Shown in pieces: positions 1-5,039 of a DNA stretch of 5,794 bases. This DNA is from Clostridia bacterium (GTDB taxonomy: Bacteria; Bacillota; Clostridia; CAKSNL01; HGM11501), in contig JAUNRD010000134.1 in assembly GCA_030535815.1 (NCBI GenBank), forward strand, positions 1-5,794, read 5' to 3'. The position numbers and the translations under genes were made by a program. How positions within the stretch are numbered: position 1 is the stretch's first letter; each line of letters opens with the position of its first letter. Below the pieces are notes generated by a model. That model had not been told where the DNA came from. It did not search any database and worked only from the letters and a program-made list of their open reading frames with translations.

Positions 1-20
1 GCGATAATTGAATAAAAAAG

Positions 21-59
21 AATGAGCCTCTAAGATTGACTCTCCTTGGAGGCTTCATT
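21..59 (-). terminator. Leftward rho-independent terminator
   Basis: Read on the minus strand, AATGAAGCCTC (59 to 49) can pair with GAGGCTCATT (30 to 21) with a single bulged A, and the stem is followed by TCTTTTTT (18 to 11 region). The loop is rather long (about 18 nt), though AAG/CTT inside it could add pairs. The stop codon TAG of the weak frame ending at 30 lies at the edge of the distal arm. It would end transcription started at the 274-302 promoter. Confidence 0.55.
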
Positions 60-269
60 GTTTATCTGAATATTTTTGCAGGACAAAGTGCAGATAAATA
101 TAAGAAGAAATATAAGCTCTGCCTGATGCTGCAGAGTATCTGTCTTAAAGGCTGTCCGGATATGAAAATCCATCAGCGCAAATGACGCATACCGGATGCT
201 TTTCCATTCCTTCAGGTTAGTATTGATTTTATCAAACAGATTGATGCATTTCCCAGAATATCCATCCAT
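30..269 (-). CDS. Doubtful 79-residue hypothetical protein or gene remnant
   Basis: I do not recognise this product. It starts with ATG at 269, has an in-frame TAG upstream at 288-290, and ends at TAG 30-32 inside a terminator hairpin. The first half is polar with aromatic residues; residues about 50-64 (AELIFLLIFICTLSC) are hydrophobic enough for a short membrane-like helix, and the tail is polar and basic. Codon choice looks plausible for coding DNA. Against it: there is no Shine-Dalgarno sequence before the ATG, and the predicted transcription start from the 274-302 promoter falls almost on the ATG, so the message would be leaderless. It may be the tail of a decayed gene, or the transcript may be non-coding. 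No function is proposed. Confidence 0.25.
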   Translation of the reverse strand: MDGYSGKCINLFDKINTNLKEWKSIRYASFALMDFHIRTAFKTDTLQHQAELIFLLIFICTLSCKNIQINNEASKESQS

Positions 270-273
270 CTTA

Positions 274-302
274 AGTATAACACTTTTCTATATATTTTGC
301 AA
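274..302 (-). promoter_or_regulatory. Leftward sigma-A promoter of the left-edge unit
   Basis: On the minus strand there is TTGCAA (302 to 297) as -35, exactly 17 nt, then TATACT (279 to 274) as -10, matching the sigma-A consensus at 4/6 and 5/6. The transcription start is expected near 267-269, directly on the ATG of the weak 79-codon frame. Together with the terminator at 21-59 it defines a transcript of about 250 nt. Confidence 0.55.
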
Positions 303-322
303 GAGAGAGTTGGGAGTGGAGG

Positions 323-400
323 ATGAAAAATACGCATAAGAGATTAATTGCAGTATCTCGTTTTCATATTGTTTTATATGTATGTACTCTCTGGACATAA
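323..400 (+). CDS. Possible 25-residue mini-ORF
   Basis: ATG at 323 opens a frame of 25 codons that ends in TAA at 398-400. A purine-rich GGGAG precedes the ATG with 6 nt between; a second GGAGG abuts the ATG directly. The peptide has a basic start (MKNTHKRL) and a hydrophobic end (HIVLYVCTLWT). The stop codon sits inside the outer part of the palindromic terminator at 393-461, an arrangement typical of a short expressed unit. I found no convincing rightward promoter upstream, and a frame this short arises easily by chance. It could be a small membrane peptide or meaningless; no function is assigned. Confidence 0.2.
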   Translation: MKNTHKRLIAVSRFHIVLYVCTLWT

Positions 401-461
401 AAAATCCTCCTATGGTAGTTTATATTATTCTACCATAGGAGGTCTCTTTTTTCTATTGTCC
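393..461. terminator. Long bidirectional palindromic terminator
   Basis: A perfect 13-bp inverted repeat, CCTCCTATGGTAG (406-418) and CTACCATAGGAGG (430-442), flanks an 11-nt AT loop. Outside it lie an A6 run (399-404) facing a T6 run (447-452), and then GGACA (393-397) facing TGTCC (457-461), so the structure extends imperfectly to 69 nt. On the minus strand the core stem is followed by ATTTTTTA, which makes it the likely terminator of the hydrolase gene that stops at 502. On the plus strand it is followed by TCTCTTTTTT and could stop rightward transcription as well. Confidence 0.8.
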
Positions 462-501
462 GTTTTTACTGGACCTGTTCAAATCCTTAAGGCGTTTACT
501 T

Positions 502-2697
502 TTAATCATTTATATACTCATCCAGCATTTTAAGTGACAACTGTGTTTCGGAGTTCTTCCATTTGGCAACTACATCGTTAAAGGCATATTCCATCGAAGC
601 CTCAAATCCGATAAGGCTGTCTTCCGCCCAACAGGTAAGTGCCAATTCTACGTTTTCGGTCTCTCTTGATGCGATTTTGCGCATACAATCGGCAAGTCCT
701 TTTATGCTGCGGTCACTTACACCGATAGCTTCATACAGTTCATCCATATAATCAATCTTGTTTCCCGCCTTTTTGGCTACAAGCATATTCTTTGCAATAG
801 CCCAGGCGATAACATTTGCAGTTGTGACGTAGGTGCAATATATAAAGCGGGCAACGGCTGCTTGCCTTGATATCTCACTTCCGTATTCGCCGCCTGCTTC
901 CCTGACAGCATCTTCAAGAAGCTCAAGTCCGCGCTTAAAATAATCGGCTACTGTACGTACTCGTTCATATCGGAACAATGTTTGCCTGGGATTATTAAGC
1001 ACTTTATCAGGGTAGATAGGGTTCCATATACCGCCGCCTTTGTGCCAAGCCCAATCAACATAGGGAATATCCAGGTCTTCTTTCCTGCGGTCAAAAATAA
1101 GGGGATAGGCAGGTCCGCAGCGATAAGGTCCGTACTGGTCCACACTGACTGCAAGGACTTTTGAGATGCCTTCGCTGAAAAGTTGCCAGGCTTTAAGCGC
1201 CTTATCGGCTTCGATGCCGAAATCCCGACGTGCAATTTGCTTAAGCATTTCATCATTTGGAATACCGCCGATATCAAAGGCATTTTTTGAAAACAGAGTG
1301 AGAAAAGACGGCATCCAGCCATAGTGATGGTTTTCCATAAGTCCGCTGAGGGCATAATTGTCGCAGGCACGGCATAGAGCCTCATATCGTTTTTGCCATT
1401 GATTAGGGACGGGAAGATAAGGAACCACGCCGTTATCCCACGTACGTCCGCCTGTGTTTGCCATTGCGTAGAGGCGGACGCCTCGTTCTTTTGCTTCTTC
1501 GGCTTCAGAAATGAATACATCCGATGGTCCTTCAAATGAAATCGAATAGTCGTCAATTTTATAACGGTTTTTGTTTTCATCCTCAAAATACTGCCACATA
1601 TCGAAGGTTACAAGCAGAGAAATGTCTTTCGGCAGGTCATTAATTAGTTTGAGACGGTCTTCCTTTGGTGCCCAGCCCCAGTTGTAAGTCCAGAAAACTA
1701 TGTCGGCATCGGGATTGTATTTGTTAATTGTTTTCTTTACAAAACTTAAAAGCTTTGGATAATCACGGCAGGGAAACCACCCCGGTGACGGACGATTATC
1801 TCCCGCAGGACGCTTCTGACAGCGGATTCCTGTGGTACGCTCATCCTTTGAGGGAAATTCAAAGGTTTCTCCGACGAAGATTATTCCTTTGATGCCGGGA
1901 CAATTTTTGAAAAGTGTGCCGAATGAAGCTTCATAATATTCGTCTGAACCTGCATCATCGGGATAAACATCGCAGAGAATATGACTGTAAATATAAACAT
2001 CAAGTCCATAGCCTTCTGCACGCCACACAAGATTGTTAAAGTCACAGTAGCCGTAGTTGGAGTCGGACCACATCGGTGACGGGTCGGGAAATCCGTGAAG
2101 ATTAGTATCGGGATGACCTGCATAAACGATTATTGCATCCATACCCGCGTGAGCTGCCGCTTCAAGGAAGTTGTCGGGGAATGTGTCAAGCTCAGTTCCC
2201 GAGTGGGTCATACGCGGAGAAAACTTGGGGGCGTGTTCTGAAGATTCAAGAACTAACCGTGCCTCTCCGCGGAGTTTCATTTTATCTTCTATGTAATATA
2301 CGCCCTGAGCTGTGCCTCGGTCAGTTTTGCCCACGATGATAACCGAGTCCTCGGTAATATCAATTTTGAATGCTGATGCCATATCCGACTTAATGGCTAA
2401 AAGACCGGTATGCGATTCGTCGCATAAAATGATTCGTTTTTTAGGCGAAGCGATGTATTCTGAAATATCCTTAACTTTGCGAACTCTGATACAAATGCCG
2501 AAAGCATCGCAAAGAAAATTGCATAAATCCCCCAAAAAATAGCGAACGAGCCTTGAATCAGAAATGGGAGCAACAATCTCCCAGCTTTCGTCTATCAGGC
2601 AGGGTGCAATTTCTTCGGCGTTGGAAGTGGGTGTAAGCGAACCTGAGTTAATATAACTTCGGTTTCTGAAATCGTAATCGTGTTTTCCTTTATTCAA
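502..2697 (-). CDS. Cytoplasmic TIM-barrel glycoside hydrolase-like protein, family unassigned
   Basis: This 731-residue protein has a layout common to GH20, GH67 and GH84-type enzymes. Residues about 35-155 form an alpha/beta domain ending in the signature GKTDRGTAQGVYYIEDKM (124-140), as in the GH20b/GH67N-type N-terminal domains. About 160-480 is a probable (beta/alpha)8 barrel, with strand-helix units at AGMDAIIVYAG (184-194), GLDVYIYSHI (231-240), GIKGIIFVGETFEF (268-281), DIVFWTYNWGW (332-342) and LSGLMENHHYGWMPS (450-464). About 480-731 is mostly helical. Inferred catalytic acids are E277 at the end of a barrel strand and E455 in the GLMENHHYG motif; D366 is a third candidate. The HxGGDE motif of GH20 and the paired Asp of GH84 are not seen. 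No signal peptide or membrane segment is present. The start is TTG with GGGAGG 10 nt upstream; an in-frame TAA at 2719-2721 rules out a longer form and the next ATG is residue 106. It has its own promoter and terminator. Hydrolase activity is inference; the substrate is unknown. Confidence 0.7.
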   Translation of the reverse strand: MNKGKHDYDFRNRSYINSGSLTPTSNAEEIAPCLIDESWEIVAPISDSRLVRYFLGDLCNFLCDAFGICIRVRKVKDISEYIASPKKRIILCDESHTGLLAIKSDMASAFKIDITEDSVIIVGKTDRGTAQGVYYIEDKMKLRGEARLVLESSEHAPKFSPRMTHSGTELDTFPDNFLEAAAHAGMDAIIVYAGHPDTNLHGFPDPSPMWSDSNYGYCDFNNLVWRAEGYGLDVYIYSHILCDVYPDDAGSDEYYEASFGTLFKNCPGIKGIIFVGETFEFPSKDERTTGIRCQKRPAGDNRPSPGWFPCRDYPKLLSFVKKTINKYNPDADIVFWTYNWGWAPKEDRLKLINDLPKDISLLVTFDMWQYFEDENKNRYKIDDYSISFEGPSDVFISEAEEAKERGVRLYAMANTGGRTWDNGVVPYLPVPNQWQKRYEALCRACDNYALSGLMENHHYGWMPSFLTLFSKNAFDIGGIPNDEMLKQIARRDFGIEADKALKAWQLFSEGISKVLAVSVDQYGPYRCGPAYPLIFDRRKEDLDIPYVDWAWHKGGGIWNPIYPDKVLNNPRQTLFRYERVRTVADYFKRGLELLEDAVREAGGEYGSEISRQAAVARFIYCTYVTTANVIAWAIAKNMLVAKKAGNKIDYMDELYEAIGVSDRSIKGLADCMRKIASRETENVELALTCWAEDSLIGFEASMEYAFNDVVAKWKNSETQLSLKMLDEYIND

Positions 2698-2707
2698 GAT
2701 AAAATCG

Positions 2708-2713
2708 CCTCCC
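2708..2713 (-). promoter_or_regulatory. Ribosome binding site that supports a TTG start
   Basis: GGGAGG on the minus strand lies 10 nt before TTG at 2697-2695. No ATG or GTG is available in frame between the upstream stop TAA (2721-2719) and this codon, so the site fixes TTG as the start of the 731-residue protein. The spacing is slightly longer than the usual 6-8 nt, which together with the TTG suggests modest translation. Confidence 0.7.
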
Positions 2714-2731
2714 TTTCTTTATATTAAGGTA

Positions 2732-2760
2732 AGTATAGCATTTAGATTTTGATTTGTAAA
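2732..2760 (-). promoter_or_regulatory. Sigma-A promoter of the 731-residue hydrolase gene
   Basis: On the minus strand TTTACA (2760 to 2755) is followed after exactly 17 nt by TATACT (2737 to 2732); TGC directly before the -10 makes it an extended -10 promoter. Each hexamer matches consensus at 5/6. Transcription should start near 2725, giving a leader of about 28 nt with no room for a riboswitch. No clear operator or catabolite-response (cre) element overlaps it. Confidence 0.8.
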
Positions 2761-2775
2761 GAAAATTATCTATTG

Positions 2776-2803
2776 AAAAAGGAGCTGTTTATAGCTCCTT
2801 TTT
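2776..2803 (-). terminator. Rho-independent terminator of the GH36 gene
   Basis: AAAAAGGAGCT (2776-2786) and AGCTCCTTTTT (2793-2803) form a perfect 11-bp inverted repeat around the 6-nt loop GTTTAT. Read leftward, the hairpin starts 2 nt after the GH36 stop codon (2806-2808) and ends in a T5 run. Because the repeat is A-flanked and T-flanked symmetrically it could also work rightward. It separates the GH36 transcript from the promoter at 2732-2760. Confidence 0.88.
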
Positions 2804-2805
2804 CT

Positions 2806-4869
2806 TTATATCTCAATTTCAAAAAATCTTGCCTGAATGTCTTCGGTGAAATCTATTGTAAGTGATGATGAATCGAAGCTGAACTTTGTGTCCAAGGATT
2901 CGGGGTAAATTACCTTTACGTTTTTGACAGTAATTTCGGGAAGGGGGAGATGGATGTGGCGCTCGCCCTTTAAGTTCCAGAGGGCAAGGTAAACCTTTTC
3001 ATCAGTCTTTAAGCCTGAAGCAACAAAGGTATCGCCGTAAGCGGCATATCCCTTGGGAAGATAGGGTGTTGACTTAAGCTTGTCTGGCGTGATGCGGTCA
3101 TAAACCTCAATACCTTCTTTGATAAGTGCCTGCTTTTCTTCATCCAGGAGGTGTATGCGGGATGCAAGATGAATTCTTCCGAGAAGAGAGTTTATCATAT
3201 TCATAACAACTCTTTCTTTCGGAACAAGCTCATTTACCCCGGGGCCGGGAGCCTTGTTATATACGTCGATTGCAACGGGATAGCTCCATACAGCTGCCTG
3301 CTCGGGAAGAACGGATGCGGCAACATTTGCACTTATGTAGGGGTAGGTTAAATAGTCTGTCTGGTCAGAGGTTGAAATAAGATGGAAAATTGAAAGTGCC
3401 TTATAGTCCATTCTGTTTCCGCCGCCGTAGCAATCCTCGAAAATTACGTCGGGATGGCGGTGCATTGCATCAATGGTCCAGTTAAGGAAAGCTTCATAGG
3501 CTTTTTCAAGTCCGTCACCCAAGGAGGTGGAATCAAGCTCCGTTCCGCATCCGGGGTTGGGACAGCCGTCGTACTTGATATAGTCACAGCCATATTCATC
3601 TATCATACGGTCGAGGGTTTTTGACATATAGTCATAAACCTTCTTGTTTCTGAAATCCAGTAAATAGCCTGTGCCGTGGCGGATTTTCTTGCCGTTTCGG
3701 ATAAAGAAGCAATCGTCACCGTAGTATGAAAGCATTTTTTCGTTGTCAACGCCCACAACTTCAGGACCTATCCAAAGGCCGAACTTCATTCCTAGGGAGC
3801 GCACGTATTCTGTTACGGCACGGATGCCGTCGGGGAAACGGGTTAAGTCCTCAAACCAGGTGCCGAATTTAGGATACATTCCCATAGGGCCGGTTATTTC
3901 CTTCGAATCGTGCCAGCCGCAGTCAACAACATAATACTTGCAGCCTGCCTTTGCAACAAAGGGGGCTGTCAGCTTAACTCTTTCTGCATTGGGATCGTCC
4001 CAGGAATAGTGCATATATTCGTTGTATATTGCAGGAAGGTTTTCGTCCGCTTTGCTCTTAGGCTTTATGTGACGGCGATAAGAAGTCATTTCGGCAAGTA
4101 CCGAATTAAGTGTCTTACCGCTTGCGATTGCAACGGTAGCTGTCTCATAGCTTTCGCCGGGAGCAAGGTATTTATTCCAGTTGTGGTGGCGAGCATTAAA
4201 GCCTGACAAGTGAAGGTTAAAGGCAGGGTCAATCTGATAAACCCAGCTTGTGTAGCTTTCAATCTGGAACATTAAAAATTCCCCGTCACGTCTGTTTTCA
4301 ACTATACCCTGAGGAAGGGAGGGGTAGGCAGAGGCATTGCCGGTATTTGACACGAAAAATGTTCCGTTTTCCCACTGGAAACCCAAATCGTTAAGGCTTC
4401 TTACATCGGGATGTGCCTCGGTATATCTGGAATTATTGAACTTGTGGAAAAAGTATGCGTTTTTATCTTCTTCCAATTTCTTTCCGAAGCGGAGTCTTAA
4501 GCTTGTAGCCGCCTCTAAGCATACTTCTTCATCGGATATATTTTTGATTAAGTGCTTAACTCTTATTGCATTTGTATCGTCATACATGGTGAAACAGCTT
4601 GTCACCTCAAAAGAATCTGATTTCTGCACTATGGTAAGCACGTTTTCCTTTATGTCGTGGCGGACGTATCTCAATTTTGCGGTCTCCAAGGATGAACCCA
4701 TACGGTAGCTTCCCGATGATGTTCCTCCCGCAACATCAAACTCCATAAAAGCAAGGGCTCTCGGATTATTGAGCCTCTCTGTGTTATCAAAGCCGTAATA
4801 CTTTGTGAGAGCAACTATTCCGCTGTCGGTAACGGTAAAGGTAAGTGCGCCGAAGGTAAATGTATTCAT
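2806..4869 (-). CDS. Alpha-galactosidase-type glycoside hydrolase, family GH36
   Basis: This 687-residue retaining glycosidase is predicted to remove terminal alpha-linked galactose (or alpha-GalNAc) in the cytoplasm; there is no signal peptide. The length is a little below the 720-740 residues usual for GH36. Residues about 1-265 are the N-terminal beta-sandwich, about 275-590 the catalytic barrel, and about 605-687 a C-terminal beta domain. Visible motifs: DCGWH (316-320, usually DDGWF), GLWIGPE (364-370), YIKYD with nucleophile D434, the CxxGxxR motif at C480, G483 and R486, and TSDQTD (500-505) with acid/base D502. The 68-residue gap between D434 and D502 is close to the 70 of known GH36 enzymes. 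The odd points are Cys317 in place of the second Asp and the Cys-rich loop GCPNPGCG (435-442) after the nucleophile, so the exact sugar is uncertain. The start has AAAAGGAGG 7 nt upstream. It is transcribed alone, from 4908-4936 to 2776-2803, and diverges from a MATE gene. Confidence 0.9.
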   Translation of the reverse strand: MNTFTFGALTFTVTDSGIVALTKYYGFDNTERLNNPRALAFMEFDVAGGTSSGSYRMGSSLETAKLRYVRHDIKENVLTIVQKSDSFEVTSCFTMYDDTNAIRVKHLIKNISDEEVCLEAATSLRLRFGKKLEEDKNAYFFHKFNNSRYTEAHPDVRSLNDLGFQWENGTFFVSNTGNASAYPSLPQGIVENRRDGEFLMFQIESYTSWVYQIDPAFNLHLSGFNARHHNWNKYLAPGESYETATVAIASGKTLNSVLAEMTSYRRHIKPKSKADENLPAIYNEYMHYSWDDPNAERVKLTAPFVAKAGCKYYVVDCGWHDSKEITGPMGMYPKFGTWFEDLTRFPDGIRAVTEYVRSLGMKFGLWIGPEVVGVDNEKMLSYYGDDCFFIRNGKKIRHGTGYLLDFRNKKVYDYMSKTLDRMIDEYGCDYIKYDGCPNPGCGTELDSTSLGDGLEKAYEAFLNWTIDAMHRHPDVIFEDCYGGGNRMDYKALSIFHLISTSDQTDYLTYPYISANVAASVLPEQAAVWSYPVAIDVYNKAPGPGVNELVPKERVVMNMINSLLGRIHLASRIHLLDEEKQALIKEGIEVYDRITPDKLKSTPYLPKGYAAYGDTFVASGLKTDEKVYLALWNLKGERHIHLPLPEITVKNVKVIYPESLDTKFSFDSSSLTIDFTEDIQARFFEIEI

Positions 4870-4907
4870 ATTAAATCCTCCTTTTAAGTATGGCGTTTCT
4901 TAAATTG

Positions 4908-4936
4908 AATATAGCATAAAGGTATGTTTTTGACAA
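4908..4936 (-). promoter_or_regulatory. Sigma-A promoter of the GH36 gene
   Basis: On the minus strand TTGTCA (4936 to 4931) is followed after 17 nt by TATATT (4913 to 4908), each 5/6 to consensus, with TGC immediately before the -10 as in the neighbouring hydrolase promoter. The expected start near 4901 leaves a leader of about 32 nt carrying AAAAGGAGG. Further upstream (4937-4984) is a 48-nt AT-rich spacer before the divergent promoter; I see no clear cre site or strong palindrome in it. Confidence 0.8.
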
Positions 4937-4984
4937 GTATATCGGGAATTTTTACATAAATATTTGCAATCGACATCTTTCTGC

Positions 4985-5013
4985 TTGACAAACCGTGCCA
5001 AAAATATTATGCT
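4985..5013 (+). promoter_or_regulatory. Sigma-A promoter of the MATE transporter gene
   Basis: TTGACA (4985-4990) is a perfect -35, followed after 17 nt by TATGCT (5008-5013), 4/6 to the -10 consensus. A better-looking TATTAT at 5005-5010 would leave only 14 nt of spacing and is less likely. Transcription should start near 5020, so the leader is only about 20 nt and holds just the ribosome binding site AGGAGG (5028-5033). Confidence 0.75.
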
Positions 5014-5039
5014 GATTAAGGAAGTTTAGGAGGATAATT

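Larger units (their letters stand above)
1..501. other. Left-edge region without a confident gene
   Basis: This stretch carries signals rather than a clear gene. Seen directly: a leftward hairpin with a T-run at 21-59, an 8-bp inverted repeat (61-68 with 91-98), a good leftward promoter at 274-302, a weak 79-codon leftward frame between them, a 25-codon rightward frame at 323-400 and a long palindrome at 393-461. The mixture of orphan frames and hairpins would fit the scar of a decayed mobile element or a small-RNA locus, but I recognise no transposase motif, no terminal inverted repeats bounding the stretch and no target-site duplication. From 462 to 501 I see only a short weak GTCC/GGAC hairpin (458-461 with 472-475). 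Confidence 0.6.

Noticed and set aside
1..501. Insertion sequence or transposon remnant
   Set aside because: Hairpins and orphan frames made this tempting, but there is no recognisable transposase motif, no matching terminal repeats around the stretch and no target duplication, so it is not called as a mobile element.
348..533. 61-codon plus-strand frame, hydrophobic and aromatic-rich
   Set aside because: It runs straight through the long palindromic terminator and into the 3' end of the opposite-strand hydrolase gene, with no ribosome site before its ATG.
948..1586. 212-codon open frame on the minus strand inside the large hydrolase gene
   Set aside because: It lies wholly within the 731-codon gene in another frame of the same strand, has no ribosome site, and its composition (runs of basic and low-complexity residues) is typical of an out-of-frame shadow.
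2133..2542. Two overlapping plus-strand frames of 68 and 76 codons
   Set aside because: They are antisense to the well-supported hydrolase gene, lack ribosome binding sites and show no recognisable motif.
4337..4708. 123-codon plus-strand frame opposite the GH36 gene
   Set aside because: It is the antisense shadow of the GH36 N-terminal domain, with no start signals or coherent protein features.
4930..4958. Second plus-strand promoter, TTGACA at 4930-4935
   Set aside because: The hexamer overlaps the minus-strand -35 of the GH36 gene, and the sequence 17 nt on (TACATA) matches the -10 consensus poorly. The promoter at 4985-5013 is better placed for the MATE gene.
4951..4969. Possible operator (TTTA-CA-TAAA and surrounding AT-rich sequence) between the divergent promoters
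   Set aside because: The arms are only 4 bp in an AT-rich spacer, within chance expectation, and do not resemble a cre or a LacI-type operator.
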